Shown here: piece after piece, positions 6,233 to 11,988 of the stretch | Layout of the letters: each line of letters opens with the position of its first letter | Numbering within the stretch: the first letter of the stretch is position 1 | Notes under the pieces: generated by a model | Seen by the model: the letters and a program-made list of their open reading frames with translations, nothing else | Told to the model about the DNA's origin: nothing | The model's database searches: none | Translations under genes and position numbers: made by a program | Assembly (NCBI GenBank): GCA_023487095.1 | Contig: JAMDEL010000085.1 | Location: forward strand, 1-17,813 | DNA: 17,813 nt | Origin: Patescibacteria group bacterium | GTDB lineage: Bacteria > Patescibacteriota > Doudnabacteria > UBA920 | Reading direction: 5' to 3'

Positions 6233-7162
6233 TTACTCCTGCTCAGCAAGGTACTTTTCCGCATCCAGCGCAGCCATACAGCCCGCACCGGCGGCGGAAA
6301 TAGCCTGGCGGTAACGGTGGTCAGCCACATCCCCGGCCACAAACACGCCCGGAAGATTGGTTTGGGTCTGGTTGGAAATTTTAATATAGCCTTTTTCGTC
6401 CGTTTCCACGCCTGCGGCTTTAAAAATTTTGGTGGCCGGGGTGTGGCCAATGGCCAAAAACAAACCCTGGATCGGCAAAGTCTTTTCTTCGCTTGTCTGG
6501 TTATCTTTCAGCCTTATTCCCTCCACTGCGTTCTCACCCACAACCTCCAAAACCTGCACGTTGGCGACGAACTCAATCTTGGGGTTGTCCTGGGCTCTTT
6601 TGAGCATAACCTTGGAAGCCCTAAATTCATTCCGGCGATGAATGATAGTAACCGAACTCGCAAATTTGGTCAAAAAAGTCGCTTCTTCCATGGCCGAATC
6701 GCCGCCGCCAATAACCGCCACGGCCTTGTCTTTAAAAAAGAAGCCATCGCAGGTCGCACAAGCCGAAACACCTTTGCCCCGAAGCTTTTGTTCGCTGTCC
6801 AAATTCAGCCAGTTGGCTTCCGCGCCCGTGGCGATTATCACCGCCCGGGTTTTATACTCGGCTGTTTCTGTCTTAACCGTTAAAGGCTGCGTTGAAAAAT
6901 CTGCGGAAATTACATTTTCGTTGGCTATTACCCCGCCGAACCTTTTTACCTGCTCCATCATGCCGGTCATTAAGTCTGGACCCATTATCCCTTTGGGGAA
7001 ACCGGGAAAATTTTCCACTTCCGTGGTCTGCATGAGCTGGCCGCCGGGATTTAAACCCGCAATTACCAGCGGTTTAAGCTCGGCCCGCGCCGCATAAATG
7101 GCCGCTGTCAGTCCAGCCGGGCCGCTGCCGATAATAATGACTTTATGTTCAATTTCACTCAT
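6233..7162 (-). CDS. trxB: Thioredoxin-disulfide reductase (NADPH, FAD-dependent)
   Basis: The 309-residue flavoenzyme transfers electrons from NADPH through FAD to thioredoxin in the cytoplasm. The FAD-binding G-S-G-P-A-G lies at residues 12-17, the redox-active pair is C135-A-T-C138 followed by D139, and the NADPH-binding segment is IGGGDSAMEEA (from about 151) with HRRNEFRAS downstream. The C-terminal FAD motif GVFVAGDVADHRYRQAISAAG is complete. The start is supported by GGAG about 10 nt upstream and by a promoter at 7196-7224. It is the first gene of the flavin operon; a flavoprotein placed with the genes that supply its cofactor precursor is a sensible grouping. Confidence 0.96.
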   Translation of the reverse strand: MSEIEHKVIIIGSGPAGLTAAIYAARAELKPLVIAGLNPGGQLMQTTEVENFPGFPKGIMGPDLMTGMMEQVKRFGGVIANENVISADFSTQPLTVKTETAEYKTRAVIIATGAEANWLNLDSEQKLRGKGVSACATCDGFFFKDKAVAVIGGGDSAMEEATFLTKFASSVTIIHRRNEFRASKVMLKRAQDNPKIEFVANVQVLEVVGENAVEGIRLKDNQTSEEKTLPIQGLFLAIGHTPATKIFKAAGVETDEKGYIKISNQTQTNLPGVFVAGDVADHRYRQAISAAGAGCMAALDAEKYLAEQE

Positions 7163-7195
7163 ATTTTTGCTTCTCCAAATGCTTAGAATAGCTTA

Positions 7196-7224
7196 ATTCT
7201 ACAGGGCTTTTCCGTATTTGACAA
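7196..7224 (-). promoter_or_regulatory. Promoter of the trxB-flavin operon
   Basis: On the minus strand TTGTCA (7224-7219), 17 nt and TAGAAT (7201-7196). The -35 box lies on the same bases as the -35 box of the divergent promoter at 7218-7246. Confidence 0.55.
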
Positions 7225-7246
7225 ATTATTTTTGCAATATTATACT
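7218..7246 (+). promoter_or_regulatory. Near-consensus sigma-70 promoter of the small membrane protein
   Basis: TTGACA (7218-7223), exactly 17 nt, TATACT (7241-7246). The predicted start is near 7253. The two hexamers and spacing are identical to those of the promoter at 13085-13113. Confidence 0.75.
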
Positions 7247-7252
7247 GGAACG

Positions 7253-7368
7253 TCCACCGGGCGTTACTGCTTAAGGCAGCAGCCCCAAAGGTGGAGCAAG
7301 TTCTTTACAAATTAACGGAGGGAATCAGCGCTGTCAGGCCCAAAGTCCGACAGCCAGAAAGGAGTCTT
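7253..7368 (+). promoter_or_regulatory. Structured 5' leader of the small membrane protein gene
   Basis: About 115 nt without a convincing ORF of its own. It can fold into a nested hairpin (TCCACC with GGTGGA enclosing GGGC/GCCC and CTGC/GCAG) and a second hairpin (GCTGTC with GACAGC) immediately before the SD. No terminator is present, so control, if any, would be translational. A GTG-initiated reading (from 7291) is open through it in the same frame, but the SD and ATG at 7369 argue against using it. Confidence 0.4.
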
Positions 7369-7641
7369 ATGGACGCCTTCCTGTTCCTGCTGGGAGCGAT
7401 AGCGGTTGCCGTTGGCATTGGTAGCTTTAAAGCTACGGTAAAAACCAACCGCTTGTTGGCCAACAAGCTCGGCCATGCACACGTCGTCTCCAAAGGAGTA
7501 AGCATGCTCATGATGGTTGCGGAAACCATCCAATTCATCCGCGTCTCTGAGCACGCTTCCTTAGTCAGCATCTTTGCCGCGCTTCTGCTGCTGGCAATCA
7601 TTGCGGCAAGCAAGACAGGAACCGAAGGCGAACTGCCCTAA
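7369..7641 (+). CDS. Small two-helix membrane protein of unknown function
   Basis: The 90-residue product has an N-terminal hydrophobic helix (about residues 2-18, DAFLFLLGAIAVAVGIG), a polar and partly amphipathic middle (KATVKTNRLLANKLGHAHVVSKG) and a second helix near the C-terminus (about 65-82, LVSIFAALLLLAIIAA), then a short acidic tail. I do not recognise the family. The start is the ATG at 7369 because GGAG sits four nt before it. An upstream in-frame GTG at 7291 would add 26 residues with no SD. It is transcribed divergently from trxB from a strong promoter and ends before a good terminator, so it is an independent single-gene unit, probably well expressed. Confidence 0.7.
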   Translation: MDAFLFLLGAIAVAVGIGSFKATVKTNRLLANKLGHAHVVSKGVSMLMMVAETIQFIRVSEHASLVSIFAALLLLAIIAASKTGTEGELP

Positions 7642-7647
7642 ACTTTC

Positions 7648-7667
7648 CACCCTGAAATTTCAAGGTG
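7648..7667. repeat. 20-bp near-perfect palindrome downstream of the small membrane protein gene
   Basis: CACCCTGAAA and TTTCAAGGTG are inverted copies with one mismatch and no spacer. It lies between the stop codon and the terminator. It could be a protein-binding dyad or an RNA hairpin; no function is assigned. Confidence 0.4.
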
Positions 7668-7702
7668 ATGTGTTTGGGTAATTCCATAAGTTCCTCGTCA
7701 AG

Positions 7703-7737
7703 AAAACCGCTCTCCCTCCCGGGATTGAGCGGTTTTT
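7703..7737. terminator. Bidirectional intrinsic terminator
   Basis: AAAACCGCTC (7703-7712) pairs with GAGCGGTTTT (7727-7736), with a 14-nt loop and a T5 run. It serves the plus-strand membrane-protein gene and, with a shorter T run, the convergent minus-strand gene ending at 7756. Confidence 0.85.
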
Positions 7738-7755
7738 CTATATTAATAAACACCG

Positions 7756-8514
7756 CTACTCAATCGCCCGTTCCTGCAGTTCCTCCAATACCTGTTTGGA
7801 AGCCAAAACCCAGTTTCGGCTGCCCGGCTGGTTGTAAACCCCGTTCATCCGTTCCAGTGTCCAGTTCTTATAGCGCTTTTCCAAAAGCTTGTTCAAATCC
7901 TTGGCCCACTCCTTGTGCGAAGGGTACTCGCGCCATAACGGGTGCCCCGGAGCCACGCCAATGCCGCTGCAATTGTTGTTATAGCAGCGCTTACCCATGG
8001 TGCTCTCCGAGTTGGAAATGGCCAAAACCATTTTCCAATGCGGCAGTTCCGCAATGCTGTCCGAAATCTCCACAAAGGGCGAGCCTTTTTCCGCCAAATA
8101 TGCCTTAAGCTTTTTCTTGCGGATCTCTAGCCGTTCCGCTTCCTGCATCTGGGGGGTTTTAACCACCTCGTTCAAATACCCTTCAATCTGGTCAATCGTC
8201 ATTTTAAAATACCTGTCATCGGAAATCTGTGCCAAAGAGCTGGAAGCAACGGCTTCGGTCTGGACTCCCCCGGCCGGGGCTGATTCGTTGACAGTCGTGG
8301 CACCCAGCACCTGCCCCTCTGCTCCAATCTCCTTGGTCTGCCAGGTGAACCAGAATCCGGCCAAAAAACCGACAAACAGCAAGACTGTGGTCAGGACCAC
8401 GGAAAAATGGCTGCGCATGGCAATTACGCGGTGGAAAACCGTTACCTTGGGCGATAACACAGATTTTTTCCGTCTCTGGCCCGACGGCAAGGCCACCTTG
8501 GGCCGGCTCCTCAT
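7756..8514 (-). CDS. Membrane-anchored protein with a lysozyme/glucosaminidase-like extracellular domain
   Basis: Starting at the first ATG the protein is 252 aa: a basic cytoplasmic N-terminus (RSRPKVALPSGQRRKK), one transmembrane helix (about residues 37-57), a Ser/Ala-rich linker, a helical region with charged residues, and a C-terminal domain. That domain contains VLAISNSESTMGKRCYNNNC; a Glu after a helix plus a Gly-rich C-x4-C turn resembles the active-site region of lysozyme-like or endo-glucosaminidase folds. The aromatic PLWREYPSHKEWAKDLNKLL that follows fits the same group. Peptidoglycan cleavage is inferred, not shown. A TTG start at 8577 would add 21 residues and leave a 5' UTR of about 25 nt from the extended -10 promoter; I prefer the ATG but either is possible. 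It ends in TAG. Confidence 0.7.
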   Translation of the reverse strand: MRSRPKVALPSGQRRKKSVLSPKVTVFHRVIAMRSHFSVVLTTVLLFVGFLAGFWFTWQTKEIGAEGQVLGATTVNESAPAGGVQTEAVASSSLAQISDDRYFKMTIDQIEGYLNEVVKTPQMQEAERLEIRKKKLKAYLAEKGSPFVEISDSIAELPHWKMVLAISNSESTMGKRCYNNNCSGIGVAPGHPLWREYPSHKEWAKDLNKLLEKRYKNWTLERMNGVYNQPGSRNWVLASKQVLEELQERAIE

Positions 8515-8607
8515 GCTGATGCCATCAAAAGACTTAGTTCTGTAGGTAGGTTTAATTTTTACGATTTTATTTCCCAATTTTCGTTTTGTTGTTTCTTTAC
8601 TGTTTTT

Positions 8608-8616
8608 ATTATAGCA
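8608..8616 (-). promoter_or_regulatory. Extended -10 promoter of the putative wall-hydrolase gene
   Basis: TG-C-TATAAT on the minus strand (8616-8608) is a perfect extended -10 element; no good -35 is visible at the right distance. The predicted start is near 8602. Confidence 0.5.
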
Positions 8617-8649
8617 GACTGTCAGCGTGCACTTAATTTTTATTCCGCA

Positions 8650-8838
8650 TTAAAACAAAAACAACTCGTCAATTGTAGTTTTGAGCACGCGGGCGACATC
8701 ATGGGCCAACTGCAGCGAGGGGTTGTATTTGCCGGCTTCCAAAAATACGATGGTCTCCCGCCTCACCCCCACCCGGTTGGCCAGCTCTTCCTGGGTTAAG
8801 CCTAAAACCCGCCTCAATTCTTTAATCTTGTTCTTCAT
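8650..8838 (-). CDS. XRE-family transcriptional regulator (Cro/C1-type HTH)
   Basis: The 62-residue protein is a single helix-turn-helix domain of the compact YozG-like type: IKELRRVLGLTQEELANRVG supplies helices 1-2, VRRETIVFLEAGKYNPS the recognition helix and turn, and the end is the usual short tail DELFLF. It should bind a palindromic operator as a dimer. The gene begins 3 nt after the DUF2178-type membrane gene, without its own SD, so it is probably translationally coupled to it. The two 18-bp dyads upstream of the pair (9404-9446) are the obvious candidate operators, which would make the unit autoregulated. Confidence 0.9.
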   Translation of the reverse strand: MKNKIKELRRVLGLTQEELANRVGVRRETIVFLEAGKYNPSLQLAHDVARVLKTTIDELFLF

Positions 8839-8841
8839 AAA

Positions 8842-9396
8842 TTAACGGCACGCCCGGGTTGGAGCGGCTGCCTGGGGATTACCATGCTTCACCCACTGCC
8901 CATTTTGGCATAGCCAGGTGTCTTCACCGGAAAACAGCCTTAAGCCCGCCACCACGACCGCTGCGGCAATAAAAATGCCCAAGATTACGTAAAAAATTTT
9001 TCTGCCCCGGGAAATTTCGCTCTCGCGGTACTGCAAATACTTGACGGTCAGGCTGTAAATAATCAGCAAAGCGCAAACCGCATAAGCCAACACGCTTCCG
9101 GCAGCTTCAAATTCCGGGTAGTAGCCCCGGCCAGTCAGTAACAAGAACGAACCCAAGGAACCTAAGGTGGCAAATACGGTCAAAGACCAGCGGGCCGCAT
9201 CCCCTGCCAGCTTATAATCTCGCTCGTCAGCCATAACTTCGCGCACCTGTTTTTTCAGCGCGACCATAAGCAGCACGGCAATTAGCACGGCTGCGGCGCC
9301 CAAATAATAGTTCTGCAGCATCACAGCCTGGCTCATGACCGCGGCCAGGCTGGCGGAAACCAGCACCCTGACCCAGTTATATTGTTTTATTGTCAT
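8842..9396 (-). CDS. DUF2178-like membrane protein paired with an XRE regulator
   Basis: The 184-residue protein has an N-terminal hydrophobic pair of helices, a cytoplasmic VMADERDYKLAGDAARW segment (DERD followed by a small-residue-rich helix, as in DUF2178), further transmembrane helices, and a final extracytoplasmic tail with W-L-C-Q-N-G-Q-W-V-K-H-G-N-P and a closing Cys, suggesting a disulfide. DUF2178-type proteins commonly sit next to small XRE regulators, as here, but their biochemical role is not known to me. The ATG lacks an SD and follows the promoter/operator region at 9404-9456. Confidence 0.75.
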   Translation of the reverse strand: MTIKQYNWVRVLVSASLAAVMSQAVMLQNYYLGAAAVLIAVLLMVALKKQVREVMADERDYKLAGDAARWSLTVFATLGSLGSFLLLTGRGYYPEFEAAGSVLAYAVCALLIIYSLTVKYLQYRESEISRGRKIFYVILGIFIAAAVVVAGLRLFSGEDTWLCQNGQWVKHGNPQAAAPTRACR

Positions 9397-9403
9397 AATG
9401 AAA

Positions 9404-9446
9404 TGTTAATGATTTCTAACAATTACCATGTTATATACTTCTAACA
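9404..9446. promoter_or_regulatory. Tandem operators, two TGTTA-N8-TAACA dyads
   Basis: TGTTAATGATTTCTAACA (9404-9421) and TGTTATATACTTCTAACA (9429-9446) are 18-bp inverted repeats whose outer five bases are perfect and identical. They share TTCTAACA and are spaced 25 bp start to start. The second lies across the spacer and -10 of the minus-strand promoter, the first just downstream of the start point. This is typical repressor placement, presumably for the XRE protein encoded in the same unit. Confidence 0.7.
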
Positions 9447-9456
9447 TTAATGTCAA
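9428..9456 (-). promoter_or_regulatory. Promoter of the DUF2178-XRE unit
   Basis: A perfect TTGACA on the minus strand (9456-9451) is followed by TAACAT after 17 nt (9433-9428), or TATAAC after 15 nt (9435-9430). The operator dyad at 9429-9446 covers the same bases. Confidence 0.55.
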
Positions 9457-9484
9457 GTGCGCATTTAAAAACTCCTGGAAGAAT

Positions 9485-9513
9485 TTGCCCATACTTTATT
9501 TATCGGATACTAT
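9485..9513 (+). promoter_or_regulatory. Possible promoter of the SRPBCC gene
   Basis: TTGCCC (9485-9490), 17 nt, TACTAT (9508-9513), followed by an A/T-rich stretch and the ATG at 9543. The -35 match is modest. Confidence 0.4.
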
Positions 9514-9542
9514 AAAAAAACTAACAAACTAATTTATACGCT

Positions 9543-9971
9543 ATGAATAAAACTTTTAAAGCCGAGGTCAGCGTGGTTATCCATGCCCCTGCTGCCAAAG
9601 TTTGGCAGGCACTAACTACACCCGAACTCATTAAACAATACCTGTTCGGTACCGAAGCGGTTTCCGACTGGCAAGTTGGCAGCCCCATCACCTACAAAGG
9701 CGTTTGGGAAGGCAAGGCTTACGAAGACAAGGGCCAAATACTTGAAATGGGGCCGGAAAAACATCTGCTTACCACTTACTGGAGCAGCTTCTCCGGTTTG
9801 CCGGATGCGCCGGAAAACTACCAAAACGTAGCCTACGACCTTTCTCCCGAAGGCAATGGCACAAAACTGACCATTACCCAGGACAATATTCAGTCGGAAA
9901 CATCCCGGGACCACTCAGCCAAAAACTGGCAAATGGTGCTGGAAGGCTTAAAAAAATTACTAGAGAAATAA
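9543..9971 (+). CDS. SRPBCC/AHSA1-family protein
   Basis: The 142-residue protein is a single START-like (SRPBCC) domain. It opens with the AHSA1-type signature: a strand VSVVIHAPAAKVWQALTTPE, then YLFGTEAVSDWQVGSPI. GKILxxxPxxxLxxTYWSS-like text (GQILEMGPEKHLLTTYWSS) and the closing C-terminal helix NWQMVLEGLKKLLE also fit. Members bind hydrophobic ligands or Hsp90-type chaperones; the ligand here is unknown. It is a single-gene unit between a divergent promoter region and a strong terminator. There is no SD. Confidence 0.88.
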   Translation: MNKTFKAEVSVVIHAPAAKVWQALTTPELIKQYLFGTEAVSDWQVGSPITYKGVWEGKAYEDKGQILEMGPEKHLLTTYWSSFSGLPDAPENYQNVAYDLSPEGNGTKLTITQDNIQSETSRDHSAKNWQMVLEGLKKLLEK

Positions 9972-9980
9972 CCGCTCCAT

Positions 9981-10010
9981 AAAAACCCCGGCCTTAAGGC
10001 CGGGGTTTTT
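9981..10010. terminator. Bidirectional intrinsic terminator between convergent genes
   Basis: A5-CCCCGGCC, TTAA, GGCCGGGG-T5: an 8-bp all-GC stem with A/T tracts on both sides. It serves the SRPBCC gene and the convergent methyltransferase gene, whose stop codon touches its edge. Confidence 0.93.
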
Positions 10011-10614
10011 ATTTTTTACCGATAATTACGAGCCAGTTTGTGTCAGCGCGGGTAACCGCAGCCTTATGCACCACAGTCAGGCCCAGCTGTTTAAAATAAC
10101 CCTCCAGTTCCGGCATGGTAAAAAAACTGAAGAACCGCTCGTACTCGTAGTCATAATCGCTCTCCACAATATTTTGCTCGTCTTTGGCACCCGGCCGGAG
10201 CTCCTTGACCACTACATACAAATACCCGGGACTGTTTAAATGCTCATAAAAGTTCTGCAGTACCTTCACCACTTCCGCCTTGGGGATATGCAAGAGCACG
10301 GCTTGGGCAAAGATTCCGTCAAACATGCCCAAGCCCAAAGGCTGCTTAATGTCTTCCACAAAAAATTGCGCCTCGGGACAGTATTCTTTGGCCAGCTTTA
10401 TCATCTCTTCGGAAAAATCTATGCCCACCGCATCAAAACCCTGTTCCAGCAGGTATTTGGTTTTCAATCCAGCGCCGCAGCCCACGTCCAGCACCCTGCC
10501 GCCGGGTTTTACCAGGCCCAAAAACTTGTTGGCGGACTCGTTCCACCAGTCGCTCTCCTTGTGGTCATTAAACCAGTCCTTGGCTATTTTGTTGTAAGTC
10601 GCCTTTAAATCCAT
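10009..10614 (-). CDS. Class I SAM-dependent methyltransferase
   Basis: The 201-residue protein has the Rossmann methyltransferase core: motif I VLDVGCGAGLKT (about 41-52), the acidic residue of motif II in DAVGIDFSEEMI, motif III-like AQFFVEDI, and a motif IV region with GIFAQAVLLHIPK. The tail of the domain, FFTMPELEGYFKQLGLTVVH, is typical of small-molecule or lipid-type methyltransferases of this class. The substrate cannot be inferred. It is the last gene of a three-gene minus-strand unit, starting 14 nt after an unknown membrane protein. Confidence 0.88.
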   Translation of the reverse strand: MDLKATYNKIAKDWFNDHKESDWWNESANKFLGLVKPGGRVLDVGCGAGLKTKYLLEQGFDAVGIDFSEEMIKLAKEYCPEAQFFVEDIKQPLGLGMFDGIFAQAVLLHIPKAEVVKVLQNFYEHLNSPGYLYVVVKELRPGAKDEQNIVESDYDYEYERFFSFFTMPELEGYFKQLGLTVVHKAAVTRADTNWLVIIGKK

Positions 10615-10628
10615 CGTTTAAGATAACC

Positions 10629-11252
10629 TTAACCTAACAGAATCATTACTGCAATGGCGGCGTATAAAACCCCTACTGCCAGAAGCATGTGGTACCACCG
10701 GGGCTTAATGCGATCCGGAAATTTCTGACTGAATTTTTCCCAAGTAAACAGTGTTGGAAAAAACACCCAGGTTCCATACACCCCGGCCACAAAGGCCAGC
10801 ATGACCAGGCCAAAAGACCCGGCTTGAAAGGCCTGTTTCAAGACTGCACCCCTTTGCTCCACGGCTGACCATAAAACTTGGATAAACAGGGCCTGTCTGG
10901 GGGTGAAAGCGTATCGCCTTAAAAGGAAAAACCAAATTACGGCAAAAAGCAGATAAAAAACCGCTGCTACGGCCAAATCCCTGCCAGGCTCCTGTTCAAA
11001 CAACAAGCGCTGGCCCGCGGGCACGGACAGGTTTTGCCAAACGGCAAAAATTTCTATAACCATGCCCAAAAGCCAGGTGCTGCCAATAAACCCGAGCCCT
11101 GCCGGAAACCTTTGGGCCAGGCGCACGAATCCTGCCCGGAAAACCCACAGCAAAATTGCCAAAGGAATAAATAAAGCCTGGGGCATTTTGGCTGCGAAGA
11201 GCCAAGATAGGGTAACAATTACAATAACTGAAAAAACCCGGCCTGTTTTCAT
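10629..11252 (-). CDS. Multi-pass membrane protein, unknown function
   Basis: The product is about 207 aa with roughly six hydrophobic helices, a Trp/Phe-rich composition and basic loops (RRYAFTPRQ, RIKPRWY). I do not recognise the family. I choose the ATG at 11250-11252 because GGTGA lies 8 nt upstream; a GTG four codons earlier (11264) would overlap the previous gene by 8 nt. It lies between another unknown membrane gene and the methyltransferase gene, all on one strand with gaps of a few nt, so the three are likely co-transcribed. Confidence 0.7.
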   Translation of the reverse strand: MKTGRVFSVIVIVTLSWLFAAKMPQALFIPLAILLWVFRAGFVRLAQRFPAGLGFIGSTWLLGMVIEIFAVWQNLSVPAGQRLLFEQEPGRDLAVAAVFYLLFAVIWFFLLRRYAFTPRQALFIQVLWSAVEQRGAVLKQAFQAGSFGLVMLAFVAGVYGTWVFFPTLFTWEKFSQKFPDRIKPRWYHMLLAVGVLYAAIAVMILLG

Positions 11253-11256
11253 AGGA

Positions 11257-11736
11257 TTAATCACCGGCCTTTTGGGGGCCGTTAAATATTAGCAAGGGCA
11301 AATAATACGCAAAGGTATAACTAAACCCCACCCAAACCATCAGTAGCAGGAACACCAACATATGTTCTTTGGCTAGTTGATGTAAGCCAGCACGGGCAGA
11401 TCCCAAAAAAAATTCAAGGAGCATGCCTAAAAAGCTGCATAGCACCGTTTGCCAAACCACTGCTTTAATTTTCACGAGCCTGACAATACCAAAAAAGACC
11501 AGCTCCAAAATAAGCAGAAACCATAGAGTAGGAGGAACCCAGACCTTTGTACACCAATAAGCGCCGCAGTTAATGTGTTCTTCAAAAATAAGCAAAGGCA
11601 CCGACACCAACAGGGCCGACAAAATTCTGGGCAGGCGGGTTTTTGCCACGAAGTCCACAACTCTGTCTTTCCACTTTATCACCAAAACAAAGGCCGCAGA
11701 CATCAACGGAACGTCAATAACTGGTCCAAACGCCAT
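11257..11736 (-). CDS. Multi-pass membrane protein, unknown function
   Basis: The 159-residue product has about five hydrophobic segments. A conserved-looking polar patch, IFEEHINCGAYWC (about 50-62), puts two Glu, a His and two Cys next to a membrane segment, which could be a metal or catalytic site, but I cannot name a family. The ATG has AAGGAGA about ten nt upstream. It is the first gene of the unit that continues with the membrane protein and the methyltransferase, and it begins shortly after the tRNA-Glu terminators. Confidence 0.7.
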   Translation of the reverse strand: MAFGPVIDVPLMSAAFVLVIKWKDRVVDFVAKTRLPRILSALLVSVPLLIFEEHINCGAYWCTKVWVPPTLWFLLILELVFFGIVRLVKIKAVVWQTVLCSFLGMLLEFFLGSARAGLHQLAKEHMLVFLLLMVWVGFSYTFAYYLPLLIFNGPQKAGD

Positions 11737-11767
11737 TTAAATAAGTCTCCTTATATTAAATAGTAAC

Positions 11768-11821
11768 AAAAAAAGCCCTGGCGGGCGATAGATTTTCCAA
11801 AAAAACTTTGCCCATTCGGGC
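11768..11821 (-). terminator. Tandem terminator-like hairpins after tRNA-Glu
   Basis: On the minus strand, GCCC-GAAT-GGGC followed a few bases later by T7 (11821-11799), then GCCC-GCCA-GGGC directly followed by T7 (11786-11768). The second has the classical form; the first is weaker. Confidence 0.7.
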
Positions 11822-11834
11822 GATTAAAGCATTA

Positions 11835-11909
11835 TGGTAGCGCTACGGGGAATCGAACCCCGATTTAGTGGATGAAAACCACTTGTCCTAACCATTAGAC
11901 GATAGCGCC
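11835..11909 (-). tRNA. tRNA-Glu (anticodon UUC)
   Basis: The 75-nt minus-strand sequence folds as a full cloverleaf: acceptor GGCGCTA with TAGCGCT (first pair G-U), D arm with AATGGTTAG, anticodon stem AGTGG/CCACT around the loop TTTTCAT giving anticodon TTC, T arm CGGGG-TTCGATT-CCCCG, discriminator A and an encoded CCA. It reads GAA/GAG. Confidence 0.96.
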
Positions 11910-11952
11910 AAATTTAAAAATTACTGCCTAATAATACCATAAAACCCCATTC

Positions 11953-11981
11953 TTTTCAAGGCCTGGGCTAAATGCTAAAAT
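11953..11981 (+). promoter_or_regulatory. Promoter of tsaD with an almost leaderless start
   Basis: TTTTCA (11953-11958), 17 nt, then TG-C-TAAAAT with an extended -10 (-10 at 11976-11981). The start codon begins 8 nt after the -10, so transcription would begin at or next to the ATG. Confidence 0.5.
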
Positions 11982-11988
11982 ACCCCGT

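Noticed and set aside
7291..7368. N-terminal extension of the small membrane protein from an upstream GTG
   Set aside because: The GTG lacks an SD and lies in the folded leader, whereas the ATG at 7369 has GGAG at proper spacing and starts directly with the hydrophobic helix.
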